From JBCBZH01 sp039815415 (lineage in GTDB: Bacteria > Bacteroidota > Rhodothermia > Rhodothermales > Rubricoccaceae), in the NCBI GenBank assembly GCA_039815415.1, contig JBCBZH010000096.1, positions 1-13,620 of the forward strand: DNA of 13,620 nt, in the 5' to 3' direction. The position numbers and the translations under genes are program-made. The notes below the pieces were generated by a model. The model saw only the letters and a list, made by a program, of their open reading frames with translations. It searched no databases and was not told where the DNA came from. Numbering within the stretch: the stretch's first letter is position 1; every line of letters begins with the position of its first letter. This document shows, piece after piece, positions 6,509-13,620 of the stretch.

Positions 6509-8191
6509 ATGGAAGGCAACTTTTCCAACCGCGTCCGCGACGTGATCTCGTACTCCCGCGAGGAAGCGATCCGCCTCGGGCACGACTACATCGGCACCGA
6601 GCACTTGCTGCTTGGGATCATCCGCGAAGGCGAGGGCATCGCCATCAAAATCCTACGCAACCTCGGATGCGACCTCTTCAAGCTCAAGAAGGCTGTTGAG
6701 GACACCGTTCGCTCGTCGGGCGGTACGCTGACCGTCGGCAACATCCCGCTGACGAAACAGGCGGAGAAGGTGCTCAAGATCACATACCTCGAGGCCAAGC
6801 TGTACAAGAGCGATGTGATCGGTACCGAGCATCTCCTTCTGTCGCTTCTGCGCGACGACGAGAACATCGCCGCGCAGATTCTCCAGCAAGGCTTCTCTGT
6901 CAGCTACGACGCTGTCCGGTCTGAACTGGACTCGATCCTCAGTGGCAAGGCTGCCCCCCGCTCCGGCCCCGAAGACACCAGTTCGGAACGACCCGGACGC
7001 GGCTCCCGCTCCTCCAGCGAACGCAAGCAGATGTCTGACAAAAGCAAAACCCCGGTCCTCGACAACTTTGGACGCGACCTCACAACGCTCGCAGAAGAAG
7101 GCAAGCTCGACCCCATCGTGGGCCGCGAGCAGGAGATCGAGCGTGTCGCTCAGGTCCTCTCGCGCCGCAAGAAGAACAACCCGGTGCTCATCGGCGAGCC
7201 AGGCGTTGGCAAGACGGCCATCGCCGAAGGGCTCGCGCTGCGCATCGTTCAACGCAAGGTCTCACGTGTGCTTTATGACAAGCGCATCGTGACGCTGGAC
7301 CTAGCTGCGCTTGTGGCGGGCACCAAGTATCGTGGCCAGTTCGAGGAGCGCATGAAGGCGGTCATGAACGAGCTGGAGAAGAATCAGGACGTGATCCTGT
7401 TCATCGACGAGTTGCACACGCTCGTCGGCGCCGGTGGCGCCTCGGGCTCGCTGGATGCCTCGAACATGTTCAAGCCTGCGCTGGCGCGCGGCGAGATCCA
7501 GTGCGTGGGCGCTACCACCCTGGATGAATACCGCCAGTTCATCGAGAAGGACGGAGCACTGGACCGTCGTTTCCAGAAGATCCTCGTGGATCCGGCCACG
7601 CCGGAGGAGGCCATTGAGATTCTCTCGCAGATCCAATCCAAGTACGAGGAGCACCACAACGTGGAGTACGAAGAGGGGGCGATCGAGCTGATCGTGAAGC
7701 TCTCGGAGCGCTACATCACTGACCGTCACCTCCCCGACAAGGCCATTGACGTTCTGGACGAAGCGGGTGCCCGCGTCCACCTCGCCAACATCAAGGTGCC
7801 TCAGGAGGTCGTTGATCTCGAGGAGCAGATCGAGGCTGTCCGGGAGGAGAAGAACCAGGTCGTCAAGAGCCAGAAGTTTGAAGAGGCTGCCCAACTCCGT
7901 GACAAGGAAAAGAAGCTCCAGGAAGAGCTTGAGAACGTCAAGGAGGAGTGGGAGCGTCAGGCTGAGGACGAGACCTACCCCGTGACGGAAGAGGACGTCT
8001 CTGCCGTCGTCGCCATGATGACGGGCGTGCCCGTTGACCGCGTGCAGACCTCCGAAGGCACCAAGCTGCTCAACATGGAGGACGAGCTCAAGGGCTCGGT
8101 CGTTGGTCAGGACGAAGCCATCGTCAAGTTGGCGCGCTCCATCCGCCGAACCCGCGCGGGTCTCAAGGATCCCAAGCGGCCCATCGGTTAG
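6509..8191 (+). CDS. clpC: ClpC N-terminal fragment as actually terminated (Clp-N, D1, middle domain)
   Basis: If the TAG at 8189-8191 is real and is not read through, this 560-residue product is what would be made. It keeps the adaptor/substrate-binding N domain, a complete first AAA+ module with Walker A, Walker B and arginine-finger region, and the middle domain. It ends just before the D2 Walker A. It could bind ATP and adaptors, but it lacks D2 and the ClpP-docking part that full ClpC uses, so it would probably be inactive or dominant-negative in a hexamer. Confidence 0.6.
   Translation: MEGNFSNRVRDVISYSREEAIRLGHDYIGTEHLLLGIIREGEGIAIKILRNLGCDLFKLKKAVEDTVRSSGGTLTVGNIPLTKQAEKVLKITYLEAKLYKSDVIGTEHLLLSLLRDDENIAAQILQQGFSVSYDAVRSELDSILSGKAAPRSGPEDTSSERPGRGSRSSSERKQMSDKSKTPVLDNFGRDLTTLAEEGKLDPIVGREQEIERVAQVLSRRKKNNPVLIGEPGVGKTAIAEGLALRIVQRKVSRVLYDKRIVTLDLAALVAGTKYRGQFEERMKAVMNELEKNQDVILFIDELHTLVGAGGASGSLDASNMFKPALARGEIQCVGATTLDEYRQFIEKDGALDRRFQKILVDPATPEEAIEILSQIQSKYEEHHNVEYEEGAIELIVKLSERYITDRHLPDKAIDVLDEAGARVHLANIKVPQEVVDLEEQIEAVREEKNQVVKSQKFEEAAQLRDKEKKLQEELENVKEEWERQAEDETYPVTEEDVSAVVAMMTGVPVDRVQTSEGTKLLNMEDELKGSVVGQDEAIVKLARSIRRTRAGLKDPKRPIG
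8189..8191 (+). other. In-frame TAG inside clpC (expected Ser codon)
   Basis: The context is CCC-ATC-GGT-TAG-TTC-ATC. TCG (Ser) differs from TAG by one base. Flanking codons on both sides are normal and in the same frame. TAG is also the ordinary stop of the YbdK-like, lamin-tail, lipoprotein and sorting-domain genes here and of clpC itself, so it is not a reassigned sense codon. Confidence 0.85.
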
Positions 8192-9088
<897 letters not shown>

Positions 9089-9089
9089 T

Positions 9090-9099
9090 CGCCAGCTCG
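9090..9099 (+). repeat. Intergenic 10-mer repeat, left member of an inverted pair
   Basis: This is an exact CGCCAGCTCG beginning two bases after the clpC stop. Its complement is at 9128-9137, with 28 bases between them. Confidence 0.5.
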
Positions 9100-9113
9100 C
9101 TGCCCCTCTCTTC

Positions 9114-9150
9114 CGCCCCGTCAGCCTCGAGCTGGCGGGGCGCTTTCGTT
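9114..9150 (+). terminator. Rho-independent terminator after clpC
   Basis: The arm at 9114-9125 (CGCCCCGTCAGC) pairs with 9131-9142 (GCTGGCGGGGCG) over 12 bp with one G-U pair, around the loop CTCGA. It is followed by the T-rich CTTTCGTTCT. It closes the clpC transcript and isolates the lipoprotein gene downstream. Part of the right arm is the 10-mer repeat copy 9128-9137. Confidence 0.85.
9128..9137 (-). repeat. 10-mer repeat, inverted copy inside the terminator
   Basis: This is an exact CGAGCTGGCG covering part of the loop and most of the right arm of the clpC terminator. Confidence 0.5.
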
Positions 9151-9189
9151 CTCCGTATTAAGCGTTGAGGCGAGGACTTTTCCCATACC

Positions 9190-10110
9190 ATGATTCGACG
9201 ATCTAGCTGGCTCATTCTGGCTCTCATTGTTGCCGCCTGCGACACCTCCGACGCGGACCGATCTGTCATCGGTGTATGGGAGCAAACAGCGACTCAGAAT
9301 CTGACGGCTGGCGTTGTGTCTGAACCGCAAACGATCCTCGACCTCACCGCGCCCTCTACTGGATCATTCATCATCGCAGGGAATGAATCAGAGACTTTGA
9401 GATATGCCAGATGGTTCGATGATGAATCAGATGACATGTTTCGGGTTCAGTTCTCAACCCGTTCCAGTGGACAGCTGCCTCCTTACGCTCTGCTGATCCT
9501 CGAACGTTCACGTCAAGGCGTTCGTTTTCGCGATAGCGCCACCGTACTTGTAAACACTGGAACTGAGCGTCTTTACACAGCCTCGCGAGAGTTCACAACC
9601 GACCCTTCGCTCTTCAACCGAGATGGGTACCAGATTAGCATAGATGCTGACCTGAACCCTTTCCTTGGAGCAACCAGCACTATTCCCGTATCTGGCTCTA
9701 TTACCGTTGGAAGCCGCGCACTTCGTGCTGACGAAGAGAGTGTTCTCAAAGCTGATACCGCGGTCCCAGCTCAGCATCTGTCACGAACACGCCGCCTCAC
9801 ATTCGATCAGGATGGGAGTTTCCTGATCCAGTACTTTGATCCTCCTGGGACGCCACGAGGCCGCTCCTCTGGAACATGGGAGCGCGTAGGAGATCGATTC
9901 GTAGTCGCATATACAAGCGTCGAGAATGGACCACAGGAGTTGACGCTTGAATGGGAGGGCTCGAACCTCGTCGTCGGCGAACGACGCTATCCTGACGCGT
10001 GCGATTCTGAGTGTCTTCTGCTTGCTTCGCGGCAGCTTAGCGTGGGACTCCGCCCCGGTACACTCGAAGAGTGGTGGTATGAATTCCGTCACTCATTTGC
10101 GCCAGAGTAG
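9190..10110 (+). CDS. Orphan lipoprotein, unrecognised
   Basis: From ATG 9190 the product has 306 residues and a clear lipoprotein signal: MIRR, a hydrophobic SWLILALIVA, and the lipobox VAAC with Cys17 as the lipidated residue. The protein should be anchored in the outer or inner membrane facing the periplasm or outside. I recognise no family. Two similar words, GVWEQTA (about residues 28-34) and GTWERVGDRFVVAY (about 229-242), together with a predicted mostly beta pattern, resemble lipocalin-like small-molecule-binding lipoproteins, but this is only a hint. A CDSEC pair near residue 275 could form a disulphide. Base composition is visibly lower in GC than in the neighbours (26 of 60 bases are G/C in 9361-9420), which suggests acquisition or weak codon selection. 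It follows a strong terminator, so it has its own promoter, though I see no clear one. Confidence 0.75.
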   Translation: MIRRSSWLILALIVAACDTSDADRSVIGVWEQTATQNLTAGVVSEPQTILDLTAPSTGSFIIAGNESETLRYARWFDDESDDMFRVQFSTRSSGQLPPYALLILERSRQGVRFRDSATVLVNTGTERLYTASREFTTDPSLFNRDGYQISIDADLNPFLGATSTIPVSGSITVGSRALRADEESVLKADTAVPAQHLSRTRRLTFDQDGSFLIQYFDPPGTPRGRSSGTWERVGDRFVVAYTSVENGPQELTLEWEGSNLVVGERRYPDACDSECLLLASRQLSVGLRPGTLEEWWYEFRHSFAPE

Positions 10111-10361
10111 CCTCTCGGTCTTGTGGAGCCACTCCAACCCTTGGCTTACAGCTCCCCCTGCATGAGAACAACTGTCGAGGTGGATTGTTCACGCGGGAGT
10201 CCGAATGCAGCGCGCCCGACGAAGAACTGCACAGCGCAGGACCGAATGTACTTGGGTTCGATTTGACTGAAAGTCAGGACCTCGGCAAAAAGCCGAATCT
10301 ACAGACACGAAAAAACGCTAGCCCGGTGGACTGGCGTTCTGAAAACGTATAAGGCCGTTGA
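10111..10361. other. Intergenic stretch between two convergent genes
   Basis: This region of about 250 bases has no recognisable gene. It holds two adjacent small perfect hairpins, TGACT-GAA-AGTCA (10264-10276) and TCGGC-AAAAA-GCCGA (10282-10296), and a minus-strand terminator (10310-10338). It shows no copy of the 10-mer repeat. Confidence 0.4.
10310..10338 (-). terminator. Rho-independent terminator of the sorting-domain gene
   Basis: On the minus strand the arms AACGCCAG (10338-10331) and CTAGCGTT (10321-10314) pair over 8 bp with one G-U, around a 9-base loop. They are followed by a run of six T (complement of A at 10310-10315). It lies 24 bases after the stop of the 10362-10757 gene. 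Confidence 0.75.
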
Positions 10362-10757
10362 CTACCGCGTCAGAGCCAGCGAACGGGTTGCGGTATCCCC
10401 CTGGTCGTTCGTCGCACGGACGATGTAGAGCCCTGGCGGCAGATCGCCGGCCTCCACGCGGAGCGTGTACGTTCCCGCGGACGTTTGTCCCTCGCGCAGA
10501 AGCGCCACGCGGCGACCGAGTGCGTCGTGGACCGTCACGGTGATTTCACCGGCCTCCTCCACAGTCAGCGTCAGCGCAGACGTCGTGCGGAAGGGATTCG
10601 GGCGCGGAGCCGAGAGCTTAAACGGCTTCGGCGTGTCATCGACCAGCACCAGCTCGAGGCCAGCATCCGAGCTGGCGACAGGAGCGGCCATCACAGCGGT
10701 CCCGCTCAGGAGCAGGGCCGAGGCAGCGAGGAGTTGGAGGGTAGAGCGAAGACGCAT
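10362..10757 (-). CDS. Small secreted protein: signal peptide plus type-A sorting / FlgD-like C-terminal domain
   Basis: The product is 131 residues from ATG at 10757. A signal peptide (MRLRSTLQLLAASALLLSGT, cleavage near AVMAA-PVA, about residue 25) leads into a short linker (SSDAGLELVLVDDTPKP). The rest (about 45-131) is a single beta-sandwich module with the pattern of Bacteroidota Por/type IX sorting-like or FlgD-like tails: SAPRPNPF, LTLTVEEAGEITVTVHDALG, then DLPPGLYIVRATN and a final basic ALTR. Such domains normally end large secreted proteins; here nothing precedes it. An upstream ATG at 10838 would place 27 unrelated residues before the signal peptide, so I reject it. It could be a free-standing sorting-type protein, a remnant of a larger gene, or a small structural surface protein. 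The minus-strand terminator lies just downstream. Confidence 0.8.
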   Translation of the reverse strand: MRLRSTLQLLAASALLLSGTAVMAAPVASSDAGLELVLVDDTPKPFKLSAPRPNPFRTTSALTLTVEEAGEITVTVHDALGRRVALLREGQTSAGTYTLRVEAGDLPPGLYIVRATNDQGDTATRSLALTR

Positions 10758-10850
10758 GACGGGATCAATATCGGTCAAACGGGCGGACATCTCCAGGGAT
10801 CCCAGGGCAAACCCTGTACCGACACAACCGAGATTCACAGCCCCAACGGC

Positions 10851-11615
10851 TCACCACAAGACACGATTGCCCGCGTCTCGTCGAATGGCCCCTGAGAGGA
10901 CGTTTGGGCGCTCCTTCGTTCCCATCAGGCGAGCCACGCCGCCAAATACCGCCCCTGCAACGAAGCCGCCGATGTGTGCGCCATAGGCGACACCTCCGGT
11001 GTCTTCAGCGGTCGCTCCAATGGATGCATACCCGCTGAACAGCTGCATGGCGATCCACAGCCCGAGCGCCACTACTGCCGGCACCACCACCACACGGTAG
11101 AAGAAGATGGCGTTGACCTTGTTGCGCGGGAAGAGCACGAGGTACGCCCCCAACACGCCGGAGATGGCCCCGCTGGCGCCCAGGTTCGGAATGATGCCGT
11201 CCGGGTTGAGTGCGATCTGCGTAAAGGTTGCCGCCAGCCCACTGACGAGGTAGAAGGCCAGAAACGGGAGCGGTCCAAACCGATGCTCCACGTTGTCTCC
11301 GAAGATCCAGAGGTAGAGCATGTTGCCAGCGATATGCCCAAAGCCGCCATGCATGAACATGGACGAGATCAGCGTGAAGTAGATAAACGGGGCCCCGGCT
11401 CCGCCTCCTGGCCCCGGCTCTTGCGGAATGCCTCGGACTGGGCTCGTCAAATCCGTCCCCGTCGTGATCTCGGCCGGGACGACGCTCCACCCATAGGTGA
11501 GGCTGGGATCGGCGACCTGGAGGATGAAAATGACCACGTTGGCCGCCAGCAGCAGCAACGTGACGTACGCCGGGCCATCGAGTTGGCGATCGTCGTCGCT
11601 AATCGGGAAGAGCAT
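10851..11615 (-). CDS. Rhomboid-family intramembrane serine protease
   Basis: This is a polytopic inner-membrane serine protease that cleaves transmembrane segments of substrate proteins. From the ATG at 11615 it has 254 residues, with about six hydrophobic helices. Family motifs are intact: HGGFGHIAGNMLYLWIFGDN (about 89-108) in L1/TM2, the catalytic GASGAISG with Ser149, and the catalytic His214 in YGAHIGGFVAGAVFGG. A Gly/Pro-rich segment (about 58-76) lies in the first loop. Upstream in-frame codons to 11756 overlap tyrA on the other strand and are not family-like, so the start at MLFPISDDD is preferred. It is divergent from tyrA across 37 bases that hold a perfect dyad. The natural substrate cannot be inferred from the neighbours. 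Confidence 0.92.
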   Translation of the reverse strand: MLFPISDDDRQLDGPAYVTLLLLAANVVIFILQVADPSLTYGWSVVPAEITTGTDLTSPVRGIPQEPGPGGGAGAPFIYFTLISSMFMHGGFGHIAGNMLYLWIFGDNVEHRFGPLPFLAFYLVSGLAATFTQIALNPDGIIPNLGASGAISGVLGAYLVLFPRNKVNAIFFYRVVVVPAVVALGLWIAMQLFSGYASIGATAEDTGGVAYGAHIGGFVAGAVFGGVARLMGTKERPNVLSGAIRRDAGNRVLW

Positions 11616-11620
11616 CGCGG

Positions 11621-11649
11621 GGTAGGTTTGGGAGCCGCCAGAACCTACC
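11621..11649. promoter_or_regulatory. Perfect 8-bp dyad in the rhomboid/tyrA divergent gap (candidate operator)
   Basis: GGTAGGTT (11621-11628) is mirrored by AACCTACC (11642-11649) across 13 bases. The gap between the two divergent starts is only 37 bases, so the dyad fills it. Inner bases TGG/CCA would extend the pairing to 11 bp with one bulge. It could be an operator controlling both genes, or an RNA hairpin in a tyrA leader. Confidence 0.5.
11623..11630 (+). promoter_or_regulatory. Possible Bacteroidota-type -7 promoter element of tyrA
   Basis: TAGGTTTG matches the TAnnTTTG consensus exactly and lies 22 bases before the tyrA GTG. No TTG sits at the usual upstream distance, and the match overlaps the dyad, so it may be coincidental. 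Confidence 0.35.
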
Positions 11650-11652
11650 GCT

Positions 11653-12741
11653 GTGCCCCACGATCCTCCTCGACGTATTGCCCTCATCGGAACAGGGCTC
11701 ATCGGCGGATCGCTCGGGCTGGCGATTCGGCGACGACATTCCGAGGCAGTGATCATCGGCTACGACCCCCAGAGCGCTCAGCGTGCGCTGGACCGAGAGG
11801 CCTGCACGAGCATTGCGGACACGCTGGATGGCGCCATCATGGACGCTGACATCGTTGTACTCGCGACGCCGGTCGGCTTGCTCCCAGACTTGCTTCGGCG
11901 CGTATCGGGCCTAGTGTCTCCAGACGCTCTCATCACGGATGTGGGATCCGTCAAAGGCCCCCTCGATGCTGCAGCTCGCCAGCTCGACCTGGCAGACCAG
12001 TTCGTGGGTGGTCATCCGATGGCGGGTGCCGAGAATGGGGGCATCGATCACGCGGATGCTCTGCTGTTCGAGAACGCGGTGTACGTCCTCTGCCCTCTCC
12101 CCGGCCAGAGCGTTCATCCAAAGGCCTTGTGGTTGGTCGACGCCGTCGGCGCTCGTCCAGCCGTCCTGGATGCCGACCGCCACGATCAACTGGTCGCAAC
12201 TGTGAGCCACCTTCCACAGCTCGTGGCGGTCGCGCTGGTGGAGACGGCTGCTGCCGTGGGTGACGATGCCCTCGCGCTGGCGGCGGGTGGCTTCCGTGAC
12301 ATGACACGGATTGCTTCATCCCCGTTTGGGCTCTGGGGAGATATCTATGGAGCCAATGCATCCGCCGTAGACCACGCGCTTGATGCGTTCCTTAACCGGA
12401 TCCAGGACTATCGTCGTCACGTCGTTCGCCAGCCCGGAGCCCTCCGCCACGCGTTCGAGCAGGCGGCGAGCCACCGGGGCATCATGCCTGCAGACGCCCG
12501 GGGCTTCCTCCAACCCCTGGTCGATGTCATTGTCTGGATCGCCGACAACCCTGGGGCGCTGCACGACATCACCGGAACGCTAGCCGACGCCAGCGTGGAC
12601 GTGAAGGACATCGAGCTGATGCGGATCCGCGAGGGGGATGCTGGGACCTTCCGTCTCGGCTTTGCCGATGCCAGCACAGCCGACCGAGCCGTGGCGGCCT
12701 TCTCAGAGCGCGGGATCCGAGCGCAGCGCCGGGAGATTTAG
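11653..12741 (+). CDS. tyrA: Prephenate dehydrogenase with C-terminal ACT domain
   Basis: This enzyme oxidatively decarboxylates prephenate to 4-hydroxyphenylpyruvate, normally with NAD+, in tyrosine biosynthesis in the cytoplasm. From GTG 11653 it has 362 residues. Visible parts are an N-terminal Rossmann nucleotide-binding motif IALIGTGLIGGSLG (about 9-22), VVLATPVGLLPDLL, ITDVGSVKGPLDA (about 94-106), the conserved GGHPMAGAENGG (about 119-130), SHLPQLVAVAL (about 192-202), and the all-helical dimerisation domain with GGFRDMTRIASSPFGLWGDI. A C-terminal ACT domain (about 288-362, VIVWIADNPGALHDITGTLA) suggests feedback inhibition by an amino acid, usually tyrosine. There is no chorismate mutase fusion and no other aromatic gene nearby. 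The GTG start is the only one close to the Rossmann motif. It is transcribed divergently from the rhomboid gene across a dyad that may regulate it. Confidence 0.93.
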   Translation: MPHDPPRRIALIGTGLIGGSLGLAIRRRHSEAVIIGYDPQSAQRALDREACTSIADTLDGAIMDADIVVLATPVGLLPDLLRRVSGLVSPDALITDVGSVKGPLDAAARQLDLADQFVGGHPMAGAENGGIDHADALLFENAVYVLCPLPGQSVHPKALWLVDAVGARPAVLDADRHDQLVATVSHLPQLVAVALVETAAAVGDDALALAAGGFRDMTRIASSPFGLWGDIYGANASAVDHALDAFLNRIQDYRRHVVRQPGALRHAFEQAASHRGIMPADARGFLQPLVDVIVWIADNPGALHDITGTLADASVDVKDIELMRIREGDAGTFRLGFADASTADRAVAAFSERGIRAQRREI

Positions 12742-12880
12742 CCGCTCACCGTGCTCTCGTTGGCATGAAACTGCCCGCGAACAGCCGCATCTGGACTCCA
12801 ATCGTACTTCTCACTCTTCGAATCCGAGGAGAGCCTTGCGTCCCGCTTGCACGATCTAGCGTCGATAGACACTGCGTTCA

Positions 12881-12903
12881 AGCACGACCTCACACGTCGT
12901 GCT
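12881..12903 (-). terminator. Hairpin abutting the NUDIX gene stop, possible terminator
   Basis: AGCACGAC (12881-12888) pairs perfectly with GTCGTGCT (12896-12903) around CTCACAC. It begins at the last base of the minus-strand NUDIX stop. The following minus-strand bases (TTGAACG) are only weakly T-rich. The convergent tyrA stop is 138 bases away, so the hairpin could also help block opposing transcription. I see nothing else in 12742-12880. Confidence 0.4.
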
Positions 12904-13466
12904 CACCGTCGAGCTGTCGGAATCCATCCGTCTCGGTCTGCCCAGAGCACAGCAGCCACGTGGATTCCATGGACGATCTCGCCATCGCGCACCCGATCCA
13001 GCAGGGACTCGGCCGGAACGCGGCGGGTGGTGATGTCCTCAGACTCGTCGAGCTGAGGGTCCGCCACCTGGCGCACATCATGGGCGATGAAAAGGTGTCC
13101 GTAGTTCGTGTGGCGCGTCGGCTCGATGGCAAGGGCCCCTAGGAATGTCCAGCGCTCAGCCTCAAAGCCGGTCTCTTCCATCAGCTCGCGCTTCGCGGCA
13201 GCCAGCGCATCCTCTCCTGGGTCAATGGCGCCAGCTGGGCACTCGAGGCTCATCCGGTCGATGCCATAGCGGTACTGCTCGACCATCACGGCGTCCCCGT
13301 CAGGCGTCAGAGCCAGAACGCATGCCCAGTCTGGGTATTCGGCTACGTGGTATTCCTCTAGGATTGGGCCGTGGGGCAATTGCACCCGATCCACTCGGAG
13401 AATCATCCACCACCGCTTCAGAAGCGTCCGCGTTGAAAGAGTCACCCAGCGGCGGGAATCAGACAT
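12903..13466 (-). CDS. NUDIX hydrolase, ADP-ribose pyrophosphatase-like
   Basis: This cytoplasmic hydrolase of nucleoside diphosphates linked to another moiety cleaves a substrate such as ADP-ribose to AMP and ribose 5-phosphate. From ATG 13466 it has 187 residues. The Nudix box is complete: G79-x5-E85-x7-R93-E94-L-x-E97-E98-x-G100, with residues GAIDPGEDALAAAKRELMEE. The N-terminal WVTLSTRTLL ... LRVDRVQLPHG, then VEQYRYGIDRMSLECPAGAI and the following FLGALAIEPTRHTNYGHLFIA, fit the ADP-ribose pyrophosphatase subgroup, with a glutamate-rich acidic loop (QLDESEDI) downstream. Length is normal, and the Trp-containing first strand supports the ATG at 13466 over a later Met. The exact substrate remains open. 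The gene lies downstream of the tRNA-Gly terminator and probably has its own promoter in the 48-base gap after it, where I see no clear signal. Confidence 0.88.
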   Translation of the reverse strand: MSDSRRWVTLSTRTLLKRWWMILRVDRVQLPHGPILEEYHVAEYPDWACVLALTPDGDAVMVEQYRYGIDRMSLECPAGAIDPGEDALAAAKRELMEETGFEAERWTFLGALAIEPTRHTNYGHLFIAHDVRQVADPQLDESEDITTRRVPAESLLDRVRDGEIVHGIHVAAVLWADRDGWIPTARR

Positions 13467-13482
13467 GGCAGTATGAATGCGT

Positions 13483-13492
13483 CGCCAGCTCG
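13483..13492 (+). repeat. Intergenic 10-mer repeat
   Basis: This is an exact CGCCAGCTCG, 17 bases upstream of the NUDIX start and just past the tRNA terminator. Confidence 0.5.
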
Positions 13493-13511
13493 TTGGCCGG
13501 CGGCGAAAACG

Positions 13512-13548
13512 AAAAAAGCGGCCCCAGAGGAACGTCTGAGGCCGCTTT
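13512..13548 (-). terminator. Rho-independent terminator of tRNA-Gly
   Basis: On the minus strand AAAGCGGCC (13548-13540) pairs perfectly with GGCCGCTTT (13523-13515). After one mismatch a further 4 bp (CAGA/TCTG) pair around a 6-base loop. The T-run (complement of A 13512-13517, then GTTTT) follows. It is placed 7 bases after the tRNA 3' end. Confidence 0.85.
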
Positions 13549-13554
13549 GTGCGG

Positions 13555-13620
13555 AGCGGAACACCGGGCTCGAACCGGCGACCTCCACCTTGGCAAGGTG
13601 GCGCTCTACCAACTGAGCTA
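13555..13620 (-). tRNA. tRNA-Gly (anticodon GCC), 5' acceptor strand outside window
   Basis: Read on the minus strand, the segment starts at U8 (TAGCTCAGTTGGTAGAGC, D arm). It continues with the anticodon stem CCACC/GGTGG around loop TTGCCAA, giving anticodon GCC. The variable region AGGTC and the T arm GCCGG-TTCGAGC-CCGGT follow, then acceptor strand GTTCCGC and discriminator T at 13555. The first seven acceptor bases lie beyond 13620, so the full gene would be 73 bases. CCA is not encoded (CCG follows), as is common in Bacteroidota-type genomes. Confidence 0.95.

Noticed and set aside
8189..8191. TAG read as a reassigned sense codon (Ser)
   Set aside because: At least five genes in the window, including clpC itself, end in TAG in the normal way.
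11616..11756. Longer rhomboid N-terminus starting at 11756
   Set aside because: The extra 47 codons overlap tyrA on the other strand and are not rhomboid-like. The ATG at 11615 precedes the conserved protein.
12765..13142. Plus-strand frame of 125 codons between tyrA and the NUDIX gene
   Set aside because: Most of it lies antisense to the NUDIX coding region, including the C-terminal half of that protein. The non-overlapping part shows no motif.
13555..13620. tRNA-Gly as an integration site with an att repeat
   Set aside because: No integrase gene and no copy of the tRNA 3' end are seen in the window.

Overview
The window is about 13.6 kb of GC-rich (roughly 60-65%), densely coded bacterial chromosome. 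Several traits point to the Rhodothermota/Bacteroidota side of the tree, possibly a Rubricoccus/Rubrivirga/Salinibacter-like organism: a secreted lamin-tail-domain protein with a FlgD-like C-terminal module, a second small protein ending in a type-A sorting-like domain (PNPF ... GLYIVRA), weak or absent Shine-Dalgarno signals, and a Bacteroidota-type TAnnTTTG promoter word. The clade is an inference, since no rRNA is present. No phage, insertion sequence, CRISPR array or defence island is visible. The region reads as ordinary core and accessory chromosome with a few real oddities.

Layout, left to right. Positions 1-399 (+) are the 3' end of an unrecognised gene. A YbdK-type carboxylate-amine ligase (615-1766, +) and an M20 amidohydrolase (1869-3068, +) follow. 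The hydrolase stop overlaps a GTG start for a large secreted lamin-tail protein with three LTD modules, Ig-like linkers and a FlgD-like tail (3065-5779, +). Next are an IscA/ErpA-type iron-sulphur carrier (6087-6455, +) and a ClpC-type AAA+ unfoldase (6509-9088, +). The ClpC frame carries one in-frame TAG at 8189-8191, just before the second Walker A motif. A strong terminator lies at 9114-9150, followed by a lower-GC orphan lipoprotein (9190-10110, +). The minus strand then carries a small signal-peptide plus sorting-domain protein (10362-10757) and a rhomboid protease (10851-11615). The rhomboid gene is divergent from prephenate dehydrogenase tyrA (11653-12741, +), with a perfect 8-bp dyad in the 37-bp gap. 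The window closes with a NUDIX hydrolase (12903-13466, -), a terminator, and a tRNA-Gly(GCC) (-) cut by the window end.

The genes do not form one pathway. They cover amide-bond ligation and hydrolysis (YbdK, M20), the cell surface (lamin-tail protein, lipoprotein, sorting-domain protein, rhomboid), Fe-S assembly, protein quality control, tyrosine synthesis and nucleotide clean-up. The two signals most worth following are the amber codon that splits an otherwise perfect clpC, and the 10-mer CGCCAGCTCG (or its complement CGAGCTGGCG). That word occurs exactly six times in about 1.4 kb of non-coding DNA and five more times in genes, including as an inverted pair around a terminator.
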